A stretch of DNA of 64,000 nucleotides from Bosea sp. 124 (GCF_003046175.1 NZ_PZZM01000001.1:2621001-2685000); one strand, 5' to 3'. Positions 25,990-35,642 are shown, counted from the stretch's first letter. Translations and numbers: made by a program. The notes: generated by a model from the sequence alone, not told the origin.

Positions 25990-26667
25990 ATGACCGACGC
26001 CATCGCGAACGATCCGAAGCGTACGGACCTCGAAGAGCTGCTGCCGTTCTACGCCAATGGCCGCGTCTCGGCCGCCGACAAGGCGCGCGTCGAGGCGGCC
26101 CTCGCCACTGACGCCGAGCTCGCTCAGCGGCTCGACATCATCCGCGACGACATGGCCGAGACGACGCTGCTGAACGAGAGCCTCGGCGCGCCGTCGCCGC
26201 GTGCCCTCGACCGGCTGATGGCGGGCATCGACGCCGAGCCGCGCAGGCTGGGCCTGCTCGCCACCGCCCGGGGCGGCTTCATGACCTGGCTGGGAACTCT
26301 GCTCGCCGCCCAGCCGCCGCGTCGGCTGGCCTATGCGGGGGCTGCCGCCTGTGCCCTGATCGCCATCCAGGGAGCGGCGCTGACCGGCGTCGCCCTGCGC
26401 GACCGGACCGGCTTCGAGACCGCGTCGGCTCCGGCCGGTGGTTCCGAGCGCTATGTGCTGCTGAGCTTCGCCTCCGATGCGCGGGCCGGCGACATCGCCT
26501 CCTTCTTCAAGCGCTTCGATGCCTCGGTGGTCGATGGGCCCCGGGCCAACGGCTATTTCAAGGTCCGCGTCGGCGACGCCTCGCTGAGCCAGGCGCAGGT
26601 CGATGCGATTGCGGCGCGGATGAAGTCGGAAGCCGCGATCGTCAGATTCGTCGCCCCTGCGCCGTGA
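25990..26667 (+). CDS. Membrane-anchored anti-sigma factor
   Basis: This 225-residue protein has an N-terminal zinc-less anti-sigma domain pattern (LEELLPFYANGRVSAADKARVEAAL). One membrane helix follows at about residues 115-135 (RLAYAGAAACALIAIQGAAL), and then a periplasmic domain of about 90 residues ending RFVAPAP. It is encoded right after the ECF sigma gene, its likely partner. The C-terminal segment resembles an inhibitor-like ferredoxin fold (YVLLSFASDARAGDIASFFKRF), which could contact the secreted subtilase encoded next; that is an inference. Confidence 0.85.
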   Translation: MTDAIANDPKRTDLEELLPFYANGRVSAADKARVEAALATDAELAQRLDIIRDDMAETTLLNESLGAPSPRALDRLMAGIDAEPRRLGLLATARGGFMTWLGTLLAAQPPRRLAYAGAAACALIAIQGAALTGVALRDRTGFETASAPAGGSERYVLLSFASDARAGDIASFFKRFDASVVDGPRANGYFKVRVGDASLSQAQVDAIAARMKSEAAIVRFVAPAP

Positions 26668-26743
26668 GGCCATGGACGCGGTGACGGATCGCCGCCAATC
26701 TGATAAGCCTTCGCTGCATTGGAGCGCATCGGGAGAGCGCATC

Positions 26744-28204
26744 ATGACGTCGTCTCGCCCCCTGGACCATCATCATGCGACCCCGGCCCTGCGGCTGGCC
26801 GGAGGGGGCTGCCTCGCGCTCATGCTCATTCTGGGCGCAACCCCGGCTCCTGCTCAGCAGTCCGGGCCAGGAGGCGGCAGCGCGCCGTCAGGCGGCTCGG
26901 CCGGTCAGACCCGAACGATCACGGTACCGCCTCCCGCCTGGCAACTGCCCCCGATCTTCGGCGCGCCGCGCCCGCCTCGCACGGTCGTGCCGGCGGCCAA
27001 CGAAAACCGCTTCGTTCCCGACGAAATCCTGTTCGAGCTCGCCCCCGATGCGCAGGCCGAGACGGTGTTGCGGCGCTATGGCGCCACGCTGATCACCAGC
27101 CGGCGGGTCGAACTCGCCGGCACCACGATCATCCGCGCGCGGCTCGAGGCCGGGCGCGACCTGCGCACGGTGCTGACGCAGATGGCCGACGACAATGCGA
27201 TCGCGGGGGCGCAGCCGAATTTCCTCTACGAACTGCAGCAGGAGATGGCGCAGCCCGTCAGCACGACGGCCTCCGGCGGGGCACGATCGGACGTCCCGAC
27301 GCTGCGGCTGTCCGACCCGGCTGCCGTCCGCGCCACGCCGGCACCACGGCGCGAACTGCCGCCGCAATATGTCGTCGACAAGCTGCGGCTGAGCGATGTC
27401 CACAAGCTTGCGCGTGGCGCGACGATCCGCGTCGCCGTGATCGATTCCGGCGTCGATGTCGCCCATCCCGAATTGCGGGGCGCCATCGCCGGCCTCTACG
27501 ATGCGCTGGGCGAGGAGTTCATCCCGCATGCCCATGGCACGGCCATGGCGGCGGCGATGGTGGCGCAGGGGCAGTTGCAGGGGATTGCGCCGGCGTCACG
27601 GCTCTTGGTGGCGCGGGCCTTTTCCGGCCGCGCCAGCGCGGCTTCGGCCAGCGGCACGAGCCTCCACATCATGGCAGCGATCGAATGGGCGGTGAACCAG
27701 GGCGCCCGCGTGATCAATCTCAGCTTCGCCGGGCCTGAAGACCGGCTGCTCTCGCGCGGGCTCGCGGGTGTCGCTGCGAAGGGGCTGATCGCCGTCGCAG
27801 CCGCGGGCAATGGCGGGCCCGGCGCCGCGCCGCTCTTTCCCGGTGCGGACCCGAACGTGATCGCGGTCACGGCCACTGATGCCGATGACAAGATTTTCGC
27901 GCGGGCCAATCGCGGGGCCTATATCGCCCTGGCCGCGCCCGGCGTCGATGTGCTCGCGGCCGAGCCACAGGGGCGCTACGCTTTCTCGTCAGGCACCTCG
28001 ATTGCCGCTGCCCATGTCTCGGGGCTGGTCGCGCTTGTGCTGGAGAAGCGGCCCGACCTCGACCTCGCCGGGGTGCGGCGGCTGCTGACCGAAAGCGCGA
28101 TCGATCTCGGCTCGAAGGGGCGCGACCCGGTCTATGGCGCCGGCCGCATCGACGCGGCCGCGGCGCTGGCGCGGGCCCTGCCGGTCACCGCCTCGCGGCC
28201 CTGA
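26744..28204 (+). CDS. S8-family serine peptidase (subtilase), exported
   Basis: This 486-residue protein has a signal sequence (GGGCLALMLILGATPAPAQ), a Ser/Gly/Pro linker and a propeptide-like inhibitor domain. The subtilase domain has Asp in VAVIDSGVDVAHPEL, His in HAHGTAMAAAMV, Asn in AAAGNGGPG and Ser in FSSGTSIAAAHVSG. The catalytic residues are complete, so an active periplasmic or secreted protease is expected. It has a good GGGAGAG ribosome site. It is third in the sigma/anti-sigma/protease cassette and may process the anti-sigma or be its regulon target. Confidence 0.93.
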   Translation: MTSSRPLDHHHATPALRLAGGGCLALMLILGATPAPAQQSGPGGGSAPSGGSAGQTRTITVPPPAWQLPPIFGAPRPPRTVVPAANENRFVPDEILFELAPDAQAETVLRRYGATLITSRRVELAGTTIIRARLEAGRDLRTVLTQMADDNAIAGAQPNFLYELQQEMAQPVSTTASGGARSDVPTLRLSDPAAVRATPAPRRELPPQYVVDKLRLSDVHKLARGATIRVAVIDSGVDVAHPELRGAIAGLYDALGEEFIPHAHGTAMAAAMVAQGQLQGIAPASRLLVARAFSGRASAASASGTSLHIMAAIEWAVNQGARVINLSFAGPEDRLLSRGLAGVAAKGLIAVAAAGNGGPGAAPLFPGADPNVIAVTATDADDKIFARANRGAYIALAAPGVDVLAAEPQGRYAFSSGTSIAAAHVSGLVALVLEKRPDLDLAGVRRLLTESAIDLGSKGRDPVYGAGRIDAAAALARALPVTASRP

Positions 28205-28239
28205 GGCCGCCGCATGACGACGCGGTTGCCTTGATGACC

Positions 28240-28719
28240 TTAAGCGGTGGCCTTGGTGCCGCCGGCCAGTCGCTGCGCCGGCTCGTATTGCCCTTCCAGC
28301 CGGTTGGCATGGCGGTGCAGGAGGTGCCAGCCGCCATCCTCGAAGCGGAACACATGGGTGACGCGGTTCGTCCACTGCGTCGGCTGGTCCGTGCCGGGCA
28401 GCGTCACATCGAAGGTCTCGATGTCGGTCGTATAGGCGAGTTCGGTTCCAATGACGGTGGTGACGTTCTCGTGGCTGACGGTGCCGCCCTTGAACTGCTG
28501 CCCGGCCCAGTCCCAGCGCCGGGAGATGTCGTCCCAGCCCTTCTCATAGCCGCCCCAGCCATACATGCTGGTCGCGTCGTCGGCATGCGAATAGAACGCC
28601 TTGATCGGCGCGACATCGCCATTGGCGACATGGGCGAGCGCTTCGCGTAGCCTGGCCAGTGCGGCCGGGAAAGCCTCCGCCGGCGAGGTTTTGGTTGATC
28701 CGTCCATGCTCATCTCCAT
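28240..28719 (-). CDS. NTF2-like (SnoaL/DUF4440-type) protein
   Basis: This 159-residue protein has the NTF2-like cone-fold pattern: an N-terminal helix (FPAALARLREALAHVANGD), then DISRRWDWAGQQFKGG, and C-terminal strands VTHVFRFEDGGWHLLHRHANRLE. There is no signal peptide. Such proteins are ligand-binding or small enzymes, and no reaction can be assigned. It is convergent with the subtilase gene (35-base gap) and stands alone. Internal Met codons 3 and 5 are other possible starts. Confidence 0.8.
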   Translation of the reverse strand: MEMSMDGSTKTSPAEAFPAALARLREALAHVANGDVAPIKAFYSHADDATSMYGWGGYEKGWDDISRRWDWAGQQFKGGTVSHENVTTVIGTELAYTTDIETFDVTLPGTDQPTQWTNRVTHVFRFEDGGWHLLHRHANRLEGQYEPAQRLAGGTKATA

Positions 28720-28826
28720 CGAATCCGGAGCGTAGCATGGCGTCGGACTGGTTGATCAACGCCTATGCGCGGTTTCCATGCGCCAGCCGCTTGACCTTCG
28801 GCGTCGCATCGGACTGATGTCCGCTC

Positions 28827-29981
28827 ATGGCCCGCCCGAGACTTCTCTTCGTCGCGACCGAGGACTGGTTCTTCGCATCGCATTTCCTGCCGATGGCGCG
28901 GGCGGCGCGTGAACTCGACTTCGACGTCGCGGTGATCGCGCGCGAACGGCACCATCGCCGTATCATCGAAGCGACCGGGGCGCGGCTGATCGCGCTGGAG
29001 GCCGAACGCCGGAGCCTCGATCCGCGCGCGCTGTTTCGCCAGGTCTTGGCGCTCCGGCGGCTGATCGAGGCCGAACGGCCGCATATCCTGCATTGCATCG
29101 CGCTGAAGCCGATTGCGCTCGCGGGGCTTGCCGGGCGGCTCGCAGGCGTCGAACGACGGGTCTACGCCTTGACCGGGCTCGGCTTGCTCGGCGCGAAGCA
29201 GGGTGTGGTCGCGGCGGTGGCGCGCCTGGCCGCGACGCTGTGGCTGCGCGGCGCCATCGACGGCCCGCAGGTGCGTTTCCTGTTCGAGAATCCGGATGAT
29301 CCGGTTACGCTCGGCCTCGACCCGCAGGATGCGGGCAAGGTCGCGATCGTCGGCGGTGCCGGCGTCGATCCGCTGATCCTGATGCCGGAGCCGATGCTGG
29401 CGACGCCACCGCTCAAGGTGGCGCTGGTGGCACGCATGCTCTGGTCAAAGGGCGTCGATCTCGCCGTCGAGGCCGTGCGGCTGGCGCGGGCAGAGGGCGC
29501 GCGGGTCGAGTTGACCATTCATGGCGCGCCCGACCCCTCCAATCCCAAGGCGATCCCCGAGGCCATGCTGAAGCAGTGGGCGGCGCGGCCGGGCATCGTC
29601 TGGGCCGGGCCGACGCGCGACATCGAGGGCGTCTGGCGCCATCACCATCTCTGCATCCTGCCTTCGCGCGGCGGCGAGGGCTTGCCGCGCACCATCCTGG
29701 AAGCTGCGGCTTGCGGCCGTCCGATCCTGACGACGGACGTGCCGGGCTGCCGCAGCTTCGTGCGCGACGGCCAGGACGGGATGGTGGTGCCGGCAGACGA
29801 TGCCGCAGCGCTGGCGCAGGCCCTGATCGTCTTCGCCCGCGCTCCGGCACTGGCCGAGCGCATGGGCGCGAGCGCCCGGGCGCGGCTGATCGACGGGCAC
29901 ACCGAGCGCGACGTCATGAATGCGGTGAAGACGCTGTACCGGAGCATGCTCAGCCGGCCGACCACGGATGTCGCAGCGTGA
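28827..29981 (+). CDS. Glycosyltransferase family 4 protein
   Basis: This is a 384-residue GT-B-fold glycosyltransferase. The N-terminal Rossmann half carries LLFVATEDWFFASHFLPMARAA. The C-terminal half carries VALVARMLWSKGVDLAVEA, the EX7E motif in GEGLPRTILEAAACGRPIL and a sugar-nucleotide site near DVPGCRSFV. It probably adds a sugar to a polysaccharide or lipid carrier on the cytoplasmic side. The acceptor is unknown. Its stop overlaps the GTG start of the methyltransferase gene, so they are coupled. Confidence 0.9.
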   Translation: MARPRLLFVATEDWFFASHFLPMARAARELDFDVAVIARERHHRRIIEATGARLIALEAERRSLDPRALFRQVLALRRLIEAERPHILHCIALKPIALAGLAGRLAGVERRVYALTGLGLLGAKQGVVAAVARLAATLWLRGAIDGPQVRFLFENPDDPVTLGLDPQDAGKVAIVGGAGVDPLILMPEPMLATPPLKVALVARMLWSKGVDLAVEAVRLARAEGARVELTIHGAPDPSNPKAIPEAMLKQWAARPGIVWAGPTRDIEGVWRHHHLCILPSRGGEGLPRTILEAAACGRPILTTDVPGCRSFVRDGQDGMVVPADDAAALAQALIVFARAPALAERMGASARARLIDGHTERDVMNAVKTLYRSMLSRPTTDVAA

Positions 29982-30640
29982 GCGCGTCGGCCGCCGGGCT
30001 CGACCGACGCGGCTTCATCCTGGAGCATACAAACCTCCTGCCGGTGCCGCATGCGCCTGAGGTCAGCCTGCATGTCGCGCAAGAGGCGACGGAGCTCTGG
30101 CAGAAGACAGAGGACGAACTGGCCACGATCGGCCTGCCTCCCCCCTTCTGGGCTTTCGCCTGGGCCGGGGGGCAGGCGCTGGCGCGCTATCTGCTCGACG
30201 ATCCCGCGATCATCCGCGGCCGGCGCGTGCTCGACTTCGCCAGCGGCTCCGGCCTGGTCGCGATCGCGGCGGCGAAGGGCGGCGCCGCTTCAGTTGAGGC
30301 TTGCGACATCGATGCCTTCGCAGCCGAGGCGATCGCGCTCAACGCCGCCGCCAACGACGTTGGCGTCCTTGTGCGGCTCGACGACCTCGTCGGCCGGGAC
30401 GAGGGCTGGGAGGTCGTTTGCGCGGGGGATGTCTGCTACGAGCGGACAATGGCCGAGAGCGTGATCGCCTGGCTGAGCGACCTCTCGTCGCGGGGAACGC
30501 AGGTGCTGATCGGCGATCCCGGCCGCAGCTACCTGCCGAAGCACCGGCTGGAGCCGCTGGCGAGCTATGCCGTGCCGGTGACCCGCTCGCTCGAGGATGC
30601 GGAGATCAAGAACAGCACGGTCTGGCGGCTGAAGGCGTAG
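29978..30640 (+). CDS. Class I SAM-dependent methyltransferase (ETFB-lysine / PrmA-like)
   Basis: This 220-residue methyltransferase has motif I as VLDFASGSGLVAIAAA (about residues 80-95) and an acidic SAM residue in EACDIDAF. The GDVCYERTMAE region and the upstream PPPFWAFAWAGGQALARYL are typical of the ETF-beta lysine methyltransferase / PrmA-like group. The GTG start overlaps the glycosyltransferase stop (GTGA). The protein target in this organism is inferred only from family. A long hairpin follows the stop. Confidence 0.85.
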   Translation: MSASAAGLDRRGFILEHTNLLPVPHAPEVSLHVAQEATELWQKTEDELATIGLPPPFWAFAWAGGQALARYLLDDPAIIRGRRVLDFASGSGLVAIAAAKGGAASVEACDIDAFAAEAIALNAAANDVGVLVRLDDLVGRDEGWEVVCAGDVCYERTMAESVIAWLSDLSSRGTQVLIGDPGRSYLPKHRLEPLASYAVPVTRSLEDAEIKNSTVWRLKA

Positions 30641-30666
30641 ACGTCCCGATCATGCCCGGAACCAAT

Positions 30667-30705
30667 CACGCCGTCATCCCGGGCTTGTCCCGGGATGACG
30701 GCGTG
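30667..30705. repeat. Perfect 17-bp-arm palindromic repeat hairpin
   Basis: CACGCCGTCATCCCGGG and its exact complement flank a five-base CTTGT loop. It lies 27 bases after the methyltransferase stop and faces the convergent chemotaxis gene, so it can act as a bidirectional terminator. It shares the CGTCAT..CCCG..CGGG..ATGACG design with the longer elements at 38281, 42749 and 49768. Confidence 0.8.
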
Positions 30706-30744
30706 CTTCCGAGGGCAGACTGCGCGATCGGGGCCACCTGTCTT

Positions 30745-32256
30745 TCACGCCGCCTTTCGGGTCGAGGGAATCGCCACCACACGGCTGTCCTGCGTGCGGA
30801 AGGTCGAGATCAGACGGTTGAGCTGGCCGATCTGGTCGAGCAGTGTGCGGGCGGAGGCTGCGCTTTGTTCGGCGAGTGCCGCGTTCTGCTGGGTGATTCC
30901 GTCCATATGCGTGACCGCCTGGCTCATCTCGTCGATGCCGTTGGCCTGCTCGCCCGAGGCGCTGGCGATCTCCTCCACGGTGGCGGAGACCCGTGCGGAG
31001 GCATCGACGATCTGCTCCAGCGTGTCGCCGGCCAGGCGGACGAGCTTGACGCCTTCCGTCACCTCCGCGTCGGAGGAGGCGATAAGCCCGGTGATGCCCT
31101 TGGCGGCTTCGGAGGAGCGCTGGGCGAGAGCGCGGACTTCCGCCGCGACAACTGCGAAGCCGCGCCCGGCGTCGCCGGCGCGGGCGGCTTCCACGGCTGC
31201 GTTCAGCGCCAGCAGATTGGTCTGAAACGCGATGCCGTCGATGACGCTGGTGATCTCGGAGATCTTCTTCGAAGCCTCCTCGATGCGCGCCATGGCGTCG
31301 GTCGCGTCCTTGACGATGGTTCCGCCGGTGCGGGCGATCGTGGTCGCGTCGTCGGCGAGCGCCACCGAGCGGCGCGAGGCCTGCGCCGAGGTCTTGACCG
31401 ACGCGGCGAGCTGTTCGGTGGTGGCGGCGCTCTCCTCCAGAGCCGAGGCCTGCTGCTCGGTCCGCAGCGAGAGGTCTTCCGCGCCGGAGTTGATTTCCTG
31501 CGACGAGGCGGCGATGGCGGTCGAGCTGGTCTTGATGGCTGCGACCATTTCTTCGAGCCGCGTCATGGCATCGTTGAAATTGTCGCGGATCAGCCCGTAT
31601 TCTTCCGGGATGTTCTGGCCGATGCGGAAGGTCAGGTCACCCTTGGCGAGCGCCGCCATACCCTCGCTGACATAGTTCACGGCCTTTTCGCGCTCGGCGG
31701 CATTGGCTGTCTCGACGGCGCGAGCCTGCTCCTCGGCCTTGAGGCGGGCGGCGTCGGAAGCATGGAGATAGACCGAGATGGCATAGTCCATGTCCAGCAG
31801 AGCCGCCTTGACGAGCGTGCTGATCTCGGCGCCGCGCTCGGCGGCGCCCGCGACCTTGCCGCCAAAGCGGCGCCGGGGCCAGCGCGCCTCGATCACCTCG
31901 GTGATGAGCTTCTCCAGGATCAGCGCATAGCCGCCGATATACCAGCGCGGCTCCAGCCCGATGCGGGCATGGGTTTCGCCGACGGTGGTGACGGCCGCGA
32001 CATAGTCCTGGTCGAACTGGCCGGCGGCGATCCGGTTCCAGTGCGACGCCTGCCGCTGCTTGGCCGCATCGACATGCTTGGGGCCGCTGAAGAAGGTGCG
32101 GGTTTCGGGAAAGCTGCCGATCTGACGATAGAAAGCATCGAGCGCTTTGGGCAGTGCCTCGAGCACGACGTCCTGGATCCCTTGCATGCGCTCCCGCGCC
32201 TGCGCGTCGAACTGAATGAAGGACAGCCGGCTATTGAGATGATCCGAAGACGACAT
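30745..32256 (-). CDS. Globin-coupled methyl-accepting chemotaxis protein (HemAT-like)
   Basis: This is a 503-residue soluble chemoreceptor. Residues about 10-165 form a protoglobin haem domain with [14 protein letters not shown] and the likely proximal His96 in [20 protein letters not shown]-like segment follows, then the MCP signalling domain. Its hairpin tip reads [37 protein letters not shown] in the usual order. No membrane helix is seen, so it is a cytoplasmic oxygen or gas sensor feeding CheA. It is convergent with the methyltransferase and otherwise isolated. Confidence 0.93.
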   Translation of the reverse strand: MSSSDHLNSRLSFIQFDAQARERMQGIQDVVLEALPKALDAFYRQIGSFPETRTFFSGPKHVDAAKQRQASHWNRIAAGQFDQDYVAAVTTVGETHARIGLEPRWYIGGYALILEKLITEVIEARWPRRRFGGKVAGAAERGAEISTLVKAALLDMDYAISVYLHASDAARLKAEEQARAVETANAAEREKAVNYVSEGMAALAKGDLTFRIGQNIPEEYGLIRDNFNDAMTRLEEMVAAIKTSSTAIAASSQEINSGAEDLSLRTEQQASALEESAATTEQLAASVKTSAQASRRSVALADDATTIARTGGTIVKDATDAMARIEEASKKISEITSVIDGIAFQTNLLALNAAVEAARAGDAGRGFAVVAAEVRALAQRSSEAAKGITGLIASSDAEVTEGVKLVRLAGDTLEQIVDASARVSATVEEIASASGEQANGIDEMSQAVTHMDGITQQNAALAEQSAASARTLLDQIGQLNRLISTFRTQDSRVVAIPSTRKAA

Positions 32257-32408
32257 GTGTGTTTCCCGAGGCCCGCGACGCCAATGATGACGCAGGTCAC
32301 TACGGCCGGTTGCGTTAATGTCTGGTCATTGCGACCGTTCATTTTGCATCGGATCGGCATGAACGGACCATGCGCGGCGTTATGCCGCCGCAAGGCCCAT
32401 TGCCTCCC

Positions 32409-33050
32409 TCAGGCGGAGGGCGGAGCGGCCCCGGCCTCGTGCCCGTCGAGGAAGGCCTCGACGGTCAGCGTGCGGAAATCCTCCAGCGCCGCGCGAAGGC
32501 GGTCATGCTCCCAGTCCCACCATGCCAGCGCCGCCAGCCGCTCGGCGAGGGCCTGCGGAAAGCGTGGGCGGATCAACTTCGCCGGGTTGCCCGCGACGAT
32601 CGTGTAGGGCGCGACATCCTTGGTGACGACCGCGCCGCCGGCGACGACGGCGCCGGTGCCGATGCTGCGTCCGGGCAGGATGATCGCGCCATGGCCGATC
32701 CAGACGTCGTGGCCGATGGTCACCGGGGTCGAGCGCCGCCAGGCGAAGAAGGCGTCGTCATCCTGCGCATTGTCGAAATAGGCGCTGGCGCGATAGGTGA
32801 AGTGCGACTGGCTGGCGCGCTGCATCGGGTGGTTGCCGGGGTTGATCCGGGTCATCGCCGCGATCGAGCAGAACTTGCCGATGGTCGTATAGATGATGTT
32901 GGAATCATTCACGACATAGGAGTAGTCGCCCATCGTCGACTCGACGAAGGCGGTGCGCGCGCCGATCTCGGTGTAGCGGCCGAGCGTCGCCTGCCGCACG
33001 GTCGCAGTCGGGTCGATCACGGGTTCGAGCCCCAGTTGCCTGCTCGCCAT
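32409..33050 (-). CDS. Phosphonate-cluster hexapeptide-repeat acetyltransferase
   Basis: This 213-residue left-handed beta-helix acyltransferase has hexapeptide repeats (GRYTEIGARTAF, IGHDVWIGHGAIILPGRSIGTG in parts) and the CAT-like loop around NPGNHPM. It matches the DapH/GlmU-related transferase family found in phn operons. It lies 59 bases downstream of the DUF1045 gene at the end of the C-P lyase unit. Its substrate may be an aminophosphonate or an intermediate, which is inferred from context. Confidence 0.85.
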   Translation of the reverse strand: MASRQLGLEPVIDPTATVRQATLGRYTEIGARTAFVESTMGDYSYVVNDSNIIYTTIGKFCSIAAMTRINPGNHPMQRASQSHFTYRASAYFDNAQDDDAFFAWRRSTPVTIGHDVWIGHGAIILPGRSIGTGAVVAGGAVVTKDVAPYTIVAGNPAKLIRPRFPQALAERLAALAWWDWEHDRLRAALEDFRTLTVEAFLDGHEAGAAPPSA

Positions 33051-33109
33051 GTCGTCTCCTCCGGGGTTGCGCGCCTGTCGCGGGCCTGTCCTGCGTTCGG
33101 GCCGCCGAC

Positions 33110-33808
33110 TCAGCGGCCGAGCATGAAGCTGTCGAGCAGGCGGAAACGGCCCTCGCGGCTGTCCTGCCTGAACAGGGCGAGCCGATCGATCACGGCCGGG
33201 GCAGCCGGGACGGCGGCGGCGTAAGCTTGTCCCAGGGCTGCGGTGGTGCCGGCGACGTCGTCCTGCGGCAGCGAACCGGTCAGCGTCATGTGGAAACGGA
33301 AGTCATCCCCGACATAAGGGTAGCCATAGGCTTCGAGATAGGCGCGCTGGGCCGGTGTCAGCGGGCTCGCGAGCCGGCGCGCCAGATCGGCCGCGCCGAG
33401 CGGCGCGCGGAAGGGCTCGAAGGCCTGGACGATGTCGAAGGCGAGCGTCTGCAGGGCCGGGCTGGGTCCAGCCGGCGTCAAGGCAATGAAGCGGCCGAGC
33501 GCGGCGATCGCGAGGCCTGCCAGCGGCACGGCGGAGAGGCCGGCCGCGATCTGATGGGCGAAGGCGCGCAACTGCCCCTCGCTGCGGCCGTGGGCCAGCT
33601 CGAAAGGGGCCTTCAGCGTGGCATGGAAGCCGTAGCGGCGCGGCTCGGCGGTGAGCTGCGGCCAGCGATCCGCATTGCAGCCGGCAGGCGCGGCGAAGGC
33701 GATGTCTTCACCCGTGAAGGCGTCATAGCCCAGCGTCGCGCAACCGAAGTGCCAGAGCGGGCTGTCGGCGGCGGGCGCATAATAGAGGGCGTAGCGCGGC
33801 GTGCTCAA
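33110..33808 (-). CDS. DUF1045 phosphonate metabolism protein (2H phosphoesterase fold)
   Basis: This 232-residue protein belongs to the DUF1045 family restricted to phosphonate operons. Two 2H-type motifs, YGFHATLKAPF and RFHMTLTGSL, give the paired His-x-Thr/Ser residues of 2',3'- or 1,2-cyclic phosphodiesterases. phnP is not in the window, so this may open the ribose 1,2-cyclic phosphate made by C-P lyase. That role is an inference. Its ATG overlaps the phnM stop (ATGA). Confidence 0.85.
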   Translation of the reverse strand: MSTPRYALYYAPAADSPLWHFGCATLGYDAFTGEDIAFAAPAGCNADRWPQLTAEPRRYGFHATLKAPFELAHGRSEGQLRAFAHQIAAGLSAVPLAGLAIAALGRFIALTPAGPSPALQTLAFDIVQAFEPFRAPLGAADLARRLASPLTPAQRAYLEAYGYPYVGDDFRFHMTLTGSLPQDDVAGTTAALGQAYAAAVPAAPAVIDRLALFRQDSREGRFRLLDSFMLGR

Positions 33809-34944
33809 AACGCGCGCTGCCCTTGCGACCAGACGGCGGCGATGACCGGCGTCGGCCCGAGCGCCTTGAAGCGCACCAGATCGGCGCGCAGCCCGGCGCG
33901 GAGGTGGCCGCGATCCTTCAGGCCGAGGATGTCGGCGACCTTCCAGGTCACCATGCCCATGGCCTGCGGCAGCGCGATGCCGTGGCCGGCGTGCAGCTTC
34001 AGCACGGCCTGGAGCAGGCTCGCCGGAACATAGTCGGACGAGAGCCCGTCGAGCAGGCCCTTCTCGGCGAGCTCCGCCACGGAGACGCCCCCGGAATGCG
34101 AACCACCGCGCACGACATTGGGGGCGCCCGCGATGGTGGCGAGGCCACGCTGCTTGGCAGCCGTGGCAGCCTCGACCGTGGTCGGGAATTCAGAGATCAC
34201 GGCGCCCGAGGCGAGGCCTTCCTCGACATGCTCGACCGTGGTGTCGTCATGGGTCGCGATCGGGATGCCGCGGGCGCGGAACATCTCGACCACGGCCTGC
34301 CAGTTGCGGCCGACATTGGCGGCGCCCTCCTGCTGGCGCACAACCACGTCCTCCTCGAACTCAGCCACGGTCTTGCCGTTGCCGACCGCATAGGTCTTGA
34401 GATGCTCGAGATTGCGCCACTGGCGCTGGCCGGGCGTGTGGTCCATCAGCGAGACCAGTTGGACGAGGTCGTCGTCCTGATAGGGTTCGATGTCCGTGAG
34501 CAGATCGGGGCTGGTCAGTTCGCAGCGCATATGGATGCGGTGGTCGATGCGGAAGACGCCCTCGCGCCGGCCCTCGGCCAGTGCCTTCATCACGTCGGCG
34601 AAAATGTCCTTGCGGTAATCCTTGGCCGAGAAGGGCGTGCCGGCGCAGATCGCGTCATAGACGGTAGTGACGCCGGCCGCGGCCATCTGCGCATCATGGA
34701 CCAGCGCTGCCGCGAGCCCATTCGGCCAGAAGACCTTCGGGCGCGGCATGAAATGCTTTTCCATGTTGTCGGTGTGCATTTCGACGAGGCCTGGCGCGAC
34801 ATAGTCGCCGCCGATGTCGATCGCTTCCGGCAGGGAGGACAGGCCCTGGTCGACGGCGGTGATGCCGCTCCCGTCGAAGGCGACCGTCCCGGTGACGATC
34901 TCATCTTCGAGGATCAGGCGGGCATTGGTCAGAACGGTCTGCAT
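33805..34944 (-). CDS. phnM: Alpha-D-ribose 1-methylphosphonate 5-triphosphate diphosphatase
   Basis: This 379-residue amidohydrolase-fold enzyme removes pyrophosphate from ribose 1-phosphonate 5-triphosphate ahead of C-P cleavage. Metal-ligand regions seen are LVEMHTDNMEKH, IATHDDTTVEH and EFPTTVEAA, with SDYVPASLLQA near the end. The start overlaps phnL as TGATG. It is in the normal position between phnL and the DUF1045 gene. Confidence 0.95.
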   Translation of the reverse strand: MQTVLTNARLILEDEIVTGTVAFDGSGITAVDQGLSSLPEAIDIGGDYVAPGLVEMHTDNMEKHFMPRPKVFWPNGLAAALVHDAQMAAAGVTTVYDAICAGTPFSAKDYRKDIFADVMKALAEGRREGVFRIDHRIHMRCELTSPDLLTDIEPYQDDDLVQLVSLMDHTPGQRQWRNLEHLKTYAVGNGKTVAEFEEDVVVRQQEGAANVGRNWQAVVEMFRARGIPIATHDDTTVEHVEEGLASGAVISEFPTTVEAATAAKQRGLATIAGAPNVVRGGSHSGGVSVAELAEKGLLDGLSSDYVPASLLQAVLKLHAGHGIALPQAMGMVTWKVADILGLKDRGHLRAGLRADLVRFKALGPTPVIAAVWSQGQRAF

Positions 34945-35642
34945 CAGGCGGCCTTCCGGAAAGCGGTGATATCGAGATAGCGCGTCGCGACGCGTTGGCG
35001 CACGGCCTCGTCATGGAAGATCCCGACGATGGCGGAGCCCTTGGCACGTGCTTCGGCGATCAGCTCGACCACGACGTCGCGGTTGCCCGCGTCGAGCGAG
35101 GCCGTCGGCTCGTCGATCAGCATGATCGGCGAGGGATCGACGAAGGAGCGGGCGATGTTGACGCGCTGCTGTTCGCCGCCGGAGAAAGTCGCCGGCGCGA
35201 GGTTCCAGAGGCGCTCGGGCAGATTGAGGCGGGCGAGCATGGCCTGCGCCCGCAGGCTCGCGTCCTCGGGCGAAACGCCACGCGCGAGCAGCGGATCCCT
35301 GACGATGTCGAGCGCCGAGACGCGCGGGATGACCCGCAGGAACTGCGAGACGAAGCCGAGGGTGCGGCGGCGGATGTCGAGCACGGTGCGCGGCACGGCC
35401 TGGACGATATCGACCGGGCGGCCGGCATGGGTGATGTGGATATGGCCGGATGTCGGCCGGTAATTGCCGTAGAGGATGCGCAGCAGGCTCGATTTGCCGG
35501 CGCCCGATGCGCCGGCCAGCACCAGCGCCTCGCCGGCCTCGACGCTGAAATTGACATCGCCGAAGACCGGCAGCCGGACGCCGCCCTGATTGTGCAAGGT
35601 GAAGGCCTTGGCGACGTTCTCGACGCGAATCATCGTGGTCAT
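34944..35642 (-). CDS. phnL: C-P lyase system ABC-type protein PhnL
   Basis: This 232-residue ABC-type ATPase is not a transporter part but an accessory of the C-P lyase complex. Walker A is [10 protein letters not shown], the signature FSGGEQQRV, Walker [15 protein letters not shown]. Family hallmarks include VARSFVD-like [11 protein letters not shown] and the [15 protein letters not shown] stretch. It overlaps a 78-residue small ORF upstream (ATGA) and phnM downstream (TGATG). Confidence 0.95.
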   Translation of the reverse strand: MTTMIRVENVAKAFTLHNQGGVRLPVFGDVNFSVEAGEALVLAGASGAGKSSLLRILYGNYRPTSGHIHITHAGRPVDIVQAVPRTVLDIRRRTLGFVSQFLRVIPRVSALDIVRDPLLARGVSPEDASLRAQAMLARLNLPERLWNLAPATFSGGEQQRVNIARSFVDPSPIMLIDEPTASLDAGNRDVVVELIAEARAKGSAIVGIFHDEAVRQRVATRYLDITAFRKAA

